A stretch of 64,000 nt of DNA, taken from positions 1 through 64,000 of the forward strand of contig JANXDU010000018.1 in the NCBI GenBank assembly GCA_025059195.1. Direction: 5' to 3'. Origin of the DNA: Candidatus Bathyarchaeota archaeon. GTDB lineage: Archaea; Thermoproteota; Bathyarchaeia; Bathyarchaeales; Bathycorpusculaceae. The notes below the pieces were generated by a model. The model saw only the letters and a program-made list of their open reading frames with translations, was not told where the DNA came from and ran no database searches. The position numbers and the translations under genes are program-made. Shown here piece by piece: positions 52,995 to 61,939 of the stretch (its first letter is position 1; every line of letters starts with the position of its first letter).

Positions 52995-53987
52995 ATGGCT
53001 GAAATATTCGTGCTAGCTGAACACAGACAAGGTCAGCTAAGAGACATAACCTTTGAAATGCTGACAAAAGCCAGAGAAACAGCTGAAAAAGCAAACGCTG
53101 ACTTAACTGCGGTTTTGCTGGGCAAAAATATTAAGGAACACGCAAAAATCCTATCAGAGTACTCAAAAAAGGTTCTGCTTGTCGAGGATGATAAACTTGA
53201 AAACTTCAACTCAGACGCATACCAAAAGGTTCTTACATACCTAATAAAAGAGCACAAGCCAACATTAACAATCATCGGGCACACTTCCTACGGAGTGGAG
53301 CTTGCTCCAAGATTAGCGGCCGCCTTAAACATTCCTTTGGCTACAGACTGCCTAGACTTTGGCTTTGAAGGTGAAAGGTTCACAGTAACACGGCAGATGT
53401 ATGGTGGAAAAGTGAACGTAAAGGCTGCGCTTCGAAAAGCTGAAAGCTACATGGTTACCGTGCGGCAAGCAGCCTTCCAAGCCCAAAAACCACTAGTTCC
53501 GCTAAATGGGCAAGTAGAGGAGATCAAGGCGCCCCTGACAGAAGAGATAACCTCTAAACGTTTTCTAGAATACGTTTTGCCCCCGCCAGGAGGCGTGGAC
53601 ATAACAGCTGCCAGCGTGTTAGTTGGCATCGGAAGAGGCGTAAAAGACCAGAGCAACATACCCTTAATGGAAGAGTTGGCGAAATCCCTTGGCGGAGTAT
53701 TAGCGTGCTCCCGTCCAATAGTGGATAAGGGCTGGCTTCCAAGCGACAGACAAGTAGGCACTTCAGGCAAAACTGTGAAACCAAAACTTTACATTGCGCT
53801 GGGAATTAGCGGAGCCTTTCAACACGTTTTAGGAATGAAAAACTCTGACCTAATAATAGCCGTAAACAAGGATCCAAAAGCTCCCATATTCAGCTTTTCA
53901 GACTACGGCGTGGTTGAAGATCTCTTCAAAATAGTGCCCGCCTTGAAAAACAAGATTAACGAGTCAAAAGCCCAGAAAACGCCATAA
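52995..53987 (+). CDS. etfA: Electron transfer flavoprotein alpha subunit
   Basis: 330 aa. The C-terminal FAD domain is clear: SRPIVDKGWLPSDRQVGTSG, then GISGAFQHVLGMKNS. The C-terminal 55 residues hold FSDYGVVEDLF, as usual. No ferredoxin domain is fused. No Etf:quinone oxidoreductase is in the window, so the final acceptor is not shown here. Confidence 0.95.
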   Translation: MAEIFVLAEHRQGQLRDITFEMLTKARETAEKANADLTAVLLGKNIKEHAKILSEYSKKVLLVEDDKLENFNSDAYQKVLTYLIKEHKPTLTIIGHTSYGVELAPRLAAALNIPLATDCLDFGFEGERFTVTRQMYGGKVNVKAALRKAESYMVTVRQAAFQAQKPLVPLNGQVEEIKAPLTEEITSKRFLEYVLPPPGGVDITAASVLVGIGRGVKDQSNIPLMEELAKSLGGVLACSRPIVDKGWLPSDRQVGTSGKTVKPKLYIALGISGAFQHVLGMKNSDLIIAVNKDPKAPIFSFSDYGVVEDLFKIVPALKNKINESKAQKTP

Positions 53988-54008
53988 CTCCATGGGTGGC
54001 GGGGCGAC

Positions 54009-55163
54009 ATGAATTTTAAATTAACTGATGAGCAGATGGAAATAAAGCGGGCAGCCCGGGAGTTTGCGGAGAAAGAGTTCACACCGGAGCTTGCGTTAGA
54101 ATACGACCGCAAGGAAGAGTTTCCACTAGAGCTTTATAGAAAAGCTGCAAAACTGGGCTTTACAAGCATGCGCATACCTGAAGAGTATGGGGGGCAAGGC
54201 TACGGCGTCCTAGAGGAATGCCTGGTGGTTGAGGAGTTTTGCCGTGTGGATCCTGGGTTGGGGGTGGCTGTTTCCCTTGGAAACCTTATGGTCCCAGACG
54301 TTTTGCTCAAGCATGGCACTGAGAAACAGAAGGAAAAGTATATTCCACCTTTGGCGAAAGGCGAAAAAATCGCTGCTGCCGCCTTCACAGAACCCGAGCA
54401 TGGAAGCGATATAACACGCCTAGACACAACAGCCGTTAAAGTCGGAAACGAATGGGTTATAAACGGTTCGAAACAGTTCATAACAAACGCCTCAATAGCT
54501 GACACTTTTATAATATTGTGCCAAACAGACCCCAATGCAATGCCGCCGCACCGTGGACAAAGCCTATTTCTCGTGGAGAAAAACACTTCGGGCCTTGAAG
54601 CGACAAAACTTCAGGGTAAAATGGGAATACGGCCATGCGTGACTGGTTCACTGGCCCTCAGCGACCTTCACGTGCCCGAAGAGAACCTGGTCGGCGAACT
54701 TAACAAGGGCTTTTACTACGCTCTTGAACTCTTTGATGGAACACGGATAACAGTGGCGGCTCAAGCCGTCGGAATAGCTCAAGGAGCCTTTGAAAAGGCG
54801 CTTGCTTATGCTAAAACCCGCAAACAATTTGGACAACCCATAATCAACTTTCAAGGGGTATCCTTCAAGTTGGCTGAGATGTCAATGAAAATCGAGGCGG
54901 CTCGTTTGTTGACTTATAAGGCGGCTTGGATATATGACCACGAAAAGCCAAGTCCCGCTGCCACTTCAATGGCAAAGGCTTACGCAAGCCGCATCGCTAT
55001 GGAGGTAACAGACGAAGCTATACAGATTTTCGGCGGATATGGCTATTTGGCAGATTATCATGTGGAACGCTTCCACCGGTGCGCCAAGATAACCGAGATA
55101 TATGAGGGCACAAGCGAAATCCAGAAACTAACTATAGTAAACTTCCTACAAAAACAGCCATAA
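54009..55163 (+). CDS. Acyl-CoA dehydrogenase (1)
   Basis: 384 aa. Typical N-, middle and C-terminal domains; the FAD/acyl motif AAAAFTEPEHGSDI and the C-terminal IYEGTSEIQKL containing the catalytic glutamate. Oxidises acyl-CoA to enoyl-CoA with Etf as acceptor. Start ATG 21 bases after etfA. Paralogue at 56445. Confidence 0.94.
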   Translation: MNFKLTDEQMEIKRAAREFAEKEFTPELALEYDRKEEFPLELYRKAAKLGFTSMRIPEEYGGQGYGVLEECLVVEEFCRVDPGLGVAVSLGNLMVPDVLLKHGTEKQKEKYIPPLAKGEKIAAAAFTEPEHGSDITRLDTTAVKVGNEWVINGSKQFITNASIADTFIILCQTDPNAMPPHRGQSLFLVEKNTSGLEATKLQGKMGIRPCVTGSLALSDLHVPEENLVGELNKGFYYALELFDGTRITVAAQAVGIAQGAFEKALAYAKTRKQFGQPIINFQGVSFKLAEMSMKIEAARLLTYKAAWIYDHEKPSPAATSMAKAYASRIAMEVTDEAIQIFGGYGYLADYHVERFHRCAKITEIYEGTSEIQKLTIVNFLQKQP

Positions 55164-55259
55164 TTTTCTCCAATTTCCAATGCAAAACCGCATTTTCCGT
55201 TTTTACTGGAAAGTTTTATACATTTTGAACCTATAAATTCTGATTTGGAGGAATATTGT

Positions 55260-56444
55260 TTGACTGAAAAATTGAAAAAGGCAGCTGTCATTGGCTCTGG
55301 AGTTATGGGGCATGGTATAACGCAGCTTTTGGCAACAAGCGGCCTCGAAGTGGCAATGGTGGACATAAGCGATGAACTTCTCCAAAAGGCTATGGAGAAG
55401 ATTAAATGGAGCCTTGGCAAGTTTGTGGAAAAGAGACGTATAAGGCAAGAGGACGCAGAAGCGGCACTTGCAAGAATAAAGACGACAACAAGCTATGAAG
55501 AGGCGGCCAAGGACGTAGACATCGCCATTGAGGCGGTCCCTGAAAACCTTGAATTAAAGAAAAAAGTTTTCGCTAAACTTGACAGCGCAGCCCCACCCCA
55601 CGCGATTTTAGCCTCCAACACTTCTACTCTGAGCATAAGCGAAATGGGAAACGCCACGAACAGGCCTGACAAGGTGGCTGGAATGCACTTTTTTAATCCA
55701 CCGCAGTTGATGGCGCTTGTGGAGGTGATTAAAGGCGAAAAAACAAGCCAGGAAACAATAAACATGTTGGTGGAGCTGGCTAAAAAGCTTGGAAAAACCC
55801 CTGTTGTTGTGAAGAAGGATGTGCGGGGCTTCATAGTTAATAGGGTTTTAGGTGCAGTTTTTAACGAGGCTTTCTGGGCTTTCCACCGGGGAGAGGCAAC
55901 AAAAGAGGGGATAGACGCTTCAGTGAAGTATGGTGGAGGCTTCCCAATGGGATGGTTTGAGTTAGCCGATTTCGTTGGTTTGGACATAGCCTACGAGGTT
56001 GGAAAAATACTCTATGAAGCCTATGGGGAACGCTTCAAGCCCTGTGCAGAAGTCATAGAACCGCTGGTTAAAGCCGGAAAGCTTGGACAAAAAACAGGCG
56101 TCGGCTTCTATGATTGGACTAAGGGGCGCCCAAGAATCCCCTTCAACCTAATGGAGGAGTACGACGTTGAGAGGTCTTGGGCTGTGGCCATAAACGAGGC
56201 TGCCTGGCTGATACATGAAGACGCAGCAACCCCCGTGGACATAGACACCGGAATGAAGCTTGGCACATACTGGCCGTCTGGTCCATGTGAGTATGCGGAT
56301 AGAGCGGGTATAGATGCCGTCTTAAACAAGTTGAAGGAACTTTATGCCAAATACAACATGGAGCTGTACAAGCCATGTCCCTTGCTGGAGGATTATGTTG
56401 GCAAGGGCCGGCTTGGCAAGAAAACTGGAAGGGGGTTCTATTAG
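55260..56444 (+). CDS. 3-hydroxyacyl-CoA dehydrogenase
   Basis: 394 aa from the TTG at 55260 (GGAGG nine bases upstream). Rossmann motif AVIGSGVMGHGITQ, SNTSTLSISEM, and GMHFFNPPQLMALVEV with the catalytic His and Glu. Two C-terminal helical domains are present (KTGVGFYDW and KTGRGFY mark their ends), so it is longer than a single-domain bacterial enzyme. No enoyl-CoA hydratase is fused; that is at 57657. Stop touches the next ATG. Confidence 0.94.
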   Translation: MTEKLKKAAVIGSGVMGHGITQLLATSGLEVAMVDISDELLQKAMEKIKWSLGKFVEKRRIRQEDAEAALARIKTTTSYEEAAKDVDIAIEAVPENLELKKKVFAKLDSAAPPHAILASNTSTLSISEMGNATNRPDKVAGMHFFNPPQLMALVEVIKGEKTSQETINMLVELAKKLGKTPVVVKKDVRGFIVNRVLGAVFNEAFWAFHRGEATKEGIDASVKYGGGFPMGWFELADFVGLDIAYEVGKILYEAYGERFKPCAEVIEPLVKAGKLGQKTGVGFYDWTKGRPRIPFNLMEEYDVERSWAVAINEAAWLIHEDAATPVDIDTGMKLGTYWPSGPCEYADRAGIDAVLNKLKELYAKYNMELYKPCPLLEDYVGKGRLGKKTGRGFY

Positions 56445-57599
56445 ATGAAGTTCGAACTAACTGAGGAACAGGTTGGGATAAAAAACGCCGTGAGAGAGTT
56501 CTGCGAAAAAGAGTTTAAACCCGAACTAGCCTTAGAGCTGGACCGCAAAGAAGAGTTCCCCATGGAGCTTTATAGGAAGGCTGCGAAGCTTGGCTTTACA
56601 AGCATGTTCTTCCCGGCGGAGTATGGGGGGCAAGGCTACGGGCTTCTTGAGACATGCCTCGTGATAGAGGAAATGTGTCGAGCAGACTCGTCGCTTGGCG
56701 TGGCAATTTCAAGCGGGAACTTCGGCAGCGAGCTTATTCTAGCTTATGGCAGCAAAGAACAGAAGGAGAAGTATTTGCCACCCATCTGCAAGGGCGACTA
56801 CATTTCCGCTGCCGCCTTCACGGAGCCCAACGTAAGCGGGAGCGATATAACCCGCATGGAGACAACGGCCACCAAATACGGGAATGAATGGTGGATAAAC
56901 GGCACAAAAACCTTCATAACAAACGCCACGATAGCTGACTTCATCATAGTCTTAACGCAGACGGATACCAAAGTTAGGCCCACATACCGAGGCGAAACAC
57001 TGTTTGTGGTTGACAAAGGCGTGCCTGGGCTGGAGACGACGAAACTTCACAACAAAATGGGTATAAGGTGCTCCGTGACGGGCGAGGTTCGGTTTGACAA
57101 CGTTAAAGTTACAGACTGGCACATCGTCGGCGAGCTTAACAGAGGCTTCTACCACTCTATGGAATTCTTTGACAAAACAAGGGTTGGCGTCGCTGCCCAA
57201 GCCGTGGGCATGGCTCAAGGTGCGTGGGAAATAGCCTTCAAATACGCGAAACAGCGGGAAGCCTTTGGACAGCCAATAATACAGCATGAGGCTATAGGCT
57301 GCACTTTGGCTGAATTAGCCACAAAAATCGAGGCTGCAAGGCTCCTAACATACAAAGCCGCCTGGCTTGTAGACGCTGGAAAAATGGACCCTATGGCAAC
57401 GGCTATGGCTAAACAGTTTGCAAGCCGCGTGGCAATGGAAGCCACAGACTTCGCCATTCAAACGTTGGGCGGATATGGCTATTTGGGCGAGTACCGTGTT
57501 GAAAGATACCACAGAGACGCAAAAATAACCGAAATATATGAGGGCACAAGCGAGATTCAAAAGCTAACGGTGCTCAAGTACCTTCTAAGGAAGTTCTGA
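56445..57599 (+). CDS. Acyl-CoA dehydrogenase (2)
   Basis: 384 aa, paralogue of the gene at 54009 with the same length, AAAFTEPNVSGSDITRM and IYEGTSEIQKL. Starts immediately after the hydroxyacyl-CoA dehydrogenase stop with no gap. Likely of different chain-length or branch specificity. Confidence 0.94.
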   Translation: MKFELTEEQVGIKNAVREFCEKEFKPELALELDRKEEFPMELYRKAAKLGFTSMFFPAEYGGQGYGLLETCLVIEEMCRADSSLGVAISSGNFGSELILAYGSKEQKEKYLPPICKGDYISAAAFTEPNVSGSDITRMETTATKYGNEWWINGTKTFITNATIADFIIVLTQTDTKVRPTYRGETLFVVDKGVPGLETTKLHNKMGIRCSVTGEVRFDNVKVTDWHIVGELNRGFYHSMEFFDKTRVGVAAQAVGMAQGAWEIAFKYAKQREAFGQPIIQHEAIGCTLAELATKIEAARLLTYKAAWLVDAGKMDPMATAMAKQFASRVAMEATDFAIQTLGGYGYLGEYRVERYHRDAKITEIYEGTSEIQKLTVLKYLLRKF

Positions 57600-57656
57600 A
57601 AGTCTGCAAAGAGTAATATATGACCTGCCTGCGAGAATGGTCTCGGGTGAAATGTT

Positions 57657-58445
57657 ATGAGTAAAGCGTATGAAACCATAAAATTGGAGAGAGAAGACAG
57701 CATTTTGTGGCTGATCCTAAACCGTCCACATAGGCTTAATGCTTTCAACGACGTCTTAATGGAGGAGCTTGCAGACGCTTTGGATACTGCTGAAAAAGAC
57801 CCCTCCGTAAGGTGTGTGGTGGTAACAGGCGAGGGCGACAGAGCCTTCAGCGCCGGCGCCGATGTAACAATGTTTCCAAAAGCGACACCCGTCAAGGCTG
57901 AGGAATTCTCTAGGCTTGGGCAGAAAGTCTTCAGCAAAATAGAGGAAATGTCAAAGCCCGTTATAGCCGCCATAAACGGTTTCGCCTTAGGCGGGGGCTT
58001 GGAACTCGCGTTGGCGTGCGACTTTAGAATAGCTGCGGAACATGCTGAGTTAGGGAGCCCTGAAATAAACTTAGGCCTTATACCGGGTTGGGGTGGAACC
58101 CAGAGGCTTGTTAGAATTGTTGGTTTGGCGAAGGCTAAAGAGATGGTTATGCTGGGAATTCGGCTTAAAGCCGAAGAAGCGCTCAAAATAGGCTTAGTTC
58201 ACAAAGTTGTACATTACGAGAAACTTAGGGATGAGGTTCGAGAAATAGCCAAAAAACTAAGTGAAGGCCCGCCGGTGGCTTTGAAGTATGCGAAGTTCGC
58301 CTTAAACTTTGGAACTCAAGTGCCTTTAGAAGCGGGACTGCGCATGGAATCTGGGCTGATGGCTTTAACTTTCTCAACTGAGGACTTAAAGGAAGGCGTA
58401 GAAGCCTTCATGTCAAGGCGGAAACCCGAATTCAAGGGGAAATAA
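57657..58445 (+). CDS. Enoyl-CoA hydratase
   Basis: 262 aa, crotonase fold. Oxyanion loop AFSAGADVTMF, ALGGGLELALACDFRIA, and GSPEINLGLIPGWGGTQRL with both catalytic glutamates kept. Hydrates enoyl-CoA between the dehydrogenase steps encoded before and after. Confidence 0.95.
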   Translation: MSKAYETIKLEREDSILWLILNRPHRLNAFNDVLMEELADALDTAEKDPSVRCVVVTGEGDRAFSAGADVTMFPKATPVKAEEFSRLGQKVFSKIEEMSKPVIAAINGFALGGGLELALACDFRIAAEHAELGSPEINLGLIPGWGGTQRLVRIVGLAKAKEMVMLGIRLKAEEALKIGLVHKVVHYEKLRDEVREIAKKLSEGPPVALKYAKFALNFGTQVPLEAGLRMESGLMALTFSTEDLKEGVEAFMSRRKPEFKGK

Positions 58446-58492
58446 CCCCCAACTTTTTTGTAAAGTTTGCGCGAAAATATGGAAGTGGCGTT

Positions 58493-59665
58493 ATGAGAAA
58501 AGTGGCAATCATAGGCGTTGGAAGCTCGAAATTCGGTGTCAGAAACGACGTGAACGTGGCGGAGTTGGCCTTCGAAGCTTTTAAACCTTCAGTTGAAGAT
58601 GCTGGAATAACGCCAAAGGACATAGAATTCGTAGCCGTGGGCTCCACCGGTGCGGGAGCATGGTATGAAGAACTTCTCCCCGCAGTGGTTTCAGCCGAAT
58701 ACTGTGGTTTAACTGGCGCAGGGCTTATGCGTTGTGAAGCTGCATGTGCCAGTGGAAGCGCTGCTTTTACAGCGGCCTATTGGACCGTGGCGAGTGGGCA
58801 AGCGGAAATCGCCTTAGCCTTGGGCGTTGAGAAGATGAGGGAGATCGATACGCCAACAATGATGGAGTGGATTGGAAGAGCCGGCTATTATCTGTGGGAG
58901 TTTCATAACTTCGGCTTGACTTTTCCCGCTTATTACGCTTTATACGCAACAGCTCACATGGCGAAGTTTGGAACAACGGAGGAAGATTTGGCATTGGTTG
59001 CCGTTAAAAACCACAAGTACGCTTCAATGAACCCGATAGCCCACCTCCGGAACAAAATAACTGTTGACGATGTTCTATCTTCGATGGTTATTGCCGCCCC
59101 CCTAAAACTTTTTGACTGCTGTCCAGTAACTGATGGCGCAGCCTCAATAATTCTTGCTTCAGAAGAAAAAGTAAGAGAGCTTAAAATTGACACGCCGGTT
59201 TGGGTCGCCGGAATAGGCTATGCTTCTGGAACCGCAAATTTGAGCAAAAGGCTTGATTATGTTGGGTTGGAGGCAGCTGTTTCAGCCTCCCAGATGGCTT
59301 ATAGAATAGCCAAGACTTCACCAGACCAGATTGATGTAGCAGTGGTTCACGACTGTTTCACGATAGCCGAAATAATGGCGTATGAAGACCTCGGCTTCTG
59401 TAAAAAGGGCGAAGGCGCCAAACTAATCCGAGAAGGCCAAACTGAGATAGGTGGAAAAATTCCCGTAAACGTTGACGGCGGATTGAAAGCGAAAGGCCAC
59501 CCCATAGGAGCGACAGGTTGCTCCATGATATATGAGCTGACAAAACAATTGAGGGAAGAGACGGTTGAAAGGGAACGGCAAGCCCCCATGAAAAATTATG
59601 CGGCGCTAGCTCACAACGTTGGCGGAACCGGTCACTACTGTTACGTTACAATTTTGAGGAGGTGA
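58493..59665 (+). CDS. Archaeal thiolase (acetyl-CoA acyltransferase, SCPx type)
   Basis: 390 aa. Nucleophile cysteine in RCEAACASGSAAF, then GHPIGATG and HNVGGTG histidine motifs. Cleaves 3-ketoacyl-CoA to acetyl-CoA and a shortened acyl-CoA. Followed four bases later by its DUF35 partner. Confidence 0.94.
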   Translation: MRKVAIIGVGSSKFGVRNDVNVAELAFEAFKPSVEDAGITPKDIEFVAVGSTGAGAWYEELLPAVVSAEYCGLTGAGLMRCEAACASGSAAFTAAYWTVASGQAEIALALGVEKMREIDTPTMMEWIGRAGYYLWEFHNFGLTFPAYYALYATAHMAKFGTTEEDLALVAVKNHKYASMNPIAHLRNKITVDDVLSSMVIAAPLKLFDCCPVTDGAASIILASEEKVRELKIDTPVWVAGIGYASGTANLSKRLDYVGLEAAVSASQMAYRIAKTSPDQIDVAVVHDCFTIAEIMAYEDLGFCKKGEGAKLIREGQTEIGGKIPVNVDGGLKAKGHPIGATGCSMIYELTKQLREETVERERQAPMKNYAALAHNVGGTGHYCYVTILRR

Positions 59666-59669
59666 CTAA

Positions 59670-60101
59670 ATGGCAGCGATGCCCTCAATAAAATCTAGGG
59701 AAATAAAAATCGTGCAGGACATACCGGTGAGCAAAACTTTGCCCTTCTGGGAGGGACTTAAACAAGGGAAAGTGTTAGCTACAAGATGTGTAAACTGCGG
59801 GAAACTCCATTTCCCACCAGTTGCAGACTGTTCGCAATGTCTAGCTTCCAATATGGAGTGGTTTGAACTCAGCGGTGAGGCGACGATTGAAACATTTACA
59901 CACGTTGTTGTTAGGCCGGCAACCTTTCAGCATGAAAAGCCCTACACCGTGGCTATTGGCAGACTAAAGGAGGGGTTGCGGGTGCTTGCATGGTTGACAG
60001 GCTTCAAACTTTCGGAAATAAAGGTGGGCATGAAAGCCAAGCTTGTAGCAAAAATTACCCCAGAAGGAAACCCAACCTACGAGTTCACTAGACCTGAATA
60101 G
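59670..60101 (+). CDS. DUF35 zinc-ribbon/OB-fold partner of thiolase
   Basis: 143 aa. A rubredoxin-like zinc ribbon (CVNCGKLHFPPVADCSQC) followed by an OB fold, as in proteins that bridge archaeal thiolase and pair with it in complexes. The ATG is four bases after the thiolase stop. Confidence 0.93.
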   Translation: MAAMPSIKSREIKIVQDIPVSKTLPFWEGLKQGKVLATRCVNCGKLHFPPVADCSQCLASNMEWFELSGEATIETFTHVVVRPATFQHEKPYTVAIGRLKEGLRVLAWLTGFKLSEIKVGMKAKLVAKITPEGNPTYEFTRPE

Positions 60102-60174
60102 GCGGTCAACGAGCTTCATTTATGGAAAGTATTATTACCTTCAACCCATGTCTATCTAACTAGTAGGGTTTGTT

Positions 60175-61911
60175 ATGTCGTCTAAAAGGAGAAAAAGAGT
60201 AAAAGCTGAAGAGGAAGGAGAAAAGTCTGCAGAAAAACCATGGTACAAGTTTTATCTTCCAGGCGTCAGAAAACACATCGACTACCCTGAAGTGCCTCTC
60301 CACGAGTTTCTGAGAGCTTCGGCTCAGAAGCATCCGGATAGGACGGCTCTAATTTACTTTGATGGAAAAATGACTTACAAAGAGCTGGACGTCCTTACAG
60401 ATAGGTTTGCAACAGCTTTGGCGGATCTCGGAGTTAAAAAGGGAGACAGGGTTGCCTTATTCCTGCCCAACACTCCCCTGTTCGTGATTTCATATTATGG
60501 TGCATTAAAGGCGGGCGCTGTTGTAACCGCTATCAGCCCCCTCTACAGGGAGCGGGAGGTTGAGCATCAGCTAAACGATTCGGAAGCCGAAACCATAGTC
60601 GTGCTTGACCTGCTATATCCCATCGTTGAGAAAGTTTGGGAGAAAACAAAGCTTCGAAACGTTATTGTTGGAGGCTTAAAAGACTATATGCCTTCATTTA
60701 AAGCTGTTCTTGGATCCTTACTTAGAAAGATCCCTTCACGCAGTGTGGAGCGCAGAGCAAACCTCTACTTCTTTAAAGAGTTGATGGGAAAATATGAGGC
60801 TAAACCGCCAAAAGTTGATGTGAATCCCAAAGAAGATTTAGCCGCCTTACAATACACTGGCGGCACAACCGGCATTTCAAAGGGGGCCATGTTAACTCAC
60901 ATGAACCTTGTTTCAAACGCTGTCATGTGCAAGGAGTGGCTGCAAGCCAATGAAGCCGAGGAAGTTGTTTTAACAGTGCTTCCACTATTCCACATTTATG
61001 GCATGACAACAAGCATGAACGCCCCCATACTCTTCGCAGGAACTATGGTTCTTCTACCACGGTTTGATCCCACGGCGGTTTTAAAAGCCATCCACAAGTA
61101 TAGAATAACGGTTTTTTGCGGCGCGCCCACCATGTACGCTATGCTACTCGCCCAACCAGACATTAAAAAATACGACTTAACCTCGGTTAAGTTCTGCATA
61201 TCCGGTGCAGCGCCTCTCCCGCCGGAAGTTCAGAAGAAGTTTATGGAGGTTACCGGCGGCGTTCTGGTTGAAGGGTATGGGCTCACAGAATCATCGCCTG
61301 TCACTCATGCTAATCCGCTTGATAGAACCATGAAAAACGTGAAGATAGGCTCCATAGGGATACCGTGGCCCGACACTGACGCTAAAATAGTTGACATTGA
61401 AACGGGTGAGAAGGAGCTTCCACCCGGAGAAATCGGCGAACTGATAGTTAAGGGGCCCCAAGTTATGAAGGGTTATTGGAAGATGCCTGAGGAAACCGCC
61501 GCTGTTCTTAGGAATGGTTGGCTCTACACGGGCGACATTGGAAAAATGGATGAGGACGGCTACTTCTATATAACGGACCGCAAAAAGGACCTCATTAAAT
61601 ACAAGGGTTACAGCGTCTATCCAAGAGAGCTTGAGGACGTCTTGTATGAACATCCAGCTGTGAAATTATGTGGCGTGATTGGTAAACCGGATCCAGTCGC
61701 GGGCGAGATTCCAAAGGCCTTCGTAGTGCTGAAGGAGGGGATGACCGCCACAGAAGAGGAGCTCATGAAGTTTGTCAACGAGAAGGTTGCTTCCTATAAG
61801 GCGATTAGGGAGCTTGAAATCAGAAAAGAGCTGCCTTTAAGCGCCGTTGGCAAGGTTCTCCGTCGAGTCTTACGTGAAGAAGAACTGAAAAAGATGGCTG
61901 CTAAAGCCTAA
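60175..61911 (+). CDS. Acyl-CoA synthetase (FadD-like)
   Basis: 578 aa. AMP-forming motifs: YTGGTTGISKGAM, YGLTESSPVTH, LYTGDIGKMDEDGYFYITDR and a terminal LSAVGKVLRR lysine. Activates a fatty or related acid to acyl-CoA with ATP, feeding the cluster before it. Confidence 0.94.
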   Translation: MSSKRRKRVKAEEEGEKSAEKPWYKFYLPGVRKHIDYPEVPLHEFLRASAQKHPDRTALIYFDGKMTYKELDVLTDRFATALADLGVKKGDRVALFLPNTPLFVISYYGALKAGAVVTAISPLYREREVEHQLNDSEAETIVVLDLLYPIVEKVWEKTKLRNVIVGGLKDYMPSFKAVLGSLLRKIPSRSVERRANLYFFKELMGKYEAKPPKVDVNPKEDLAALQYTGGTTGISKGAMLTHMNLVSNAVMCKEWLQANEAEEVVLTVLPLFHIYGMTTSMNAPILFAGTMVLLPRFDPTAVLKAIHKYRITVFCGAPTMYAMLLAQPDIKKYDLTSVKFCISGAAPLPPEVQKKFMEVTGGVLVEGYGLTESSPVTHANPLDRTMKNVKIGSIGIPWPDTDAKIVDIETGEKELPPGEIGELIVKGPQVMKGYWKMPEETAAVLRNGWLYTGDIGKMDEDGYFYITDRKKDLIKYKGYSVYPRELEDVLYEHPAVKLCGVIGKPDPVAGEIPKAFVVLKEGMTATEEELMKFVNEKVASYKAIRELEIRKELPLSAVGKVLRRVLREEELKKMAAKA

Positions 61912-61939
61912 TCTGCCATTCCCATTTTATTTTTTGGGG

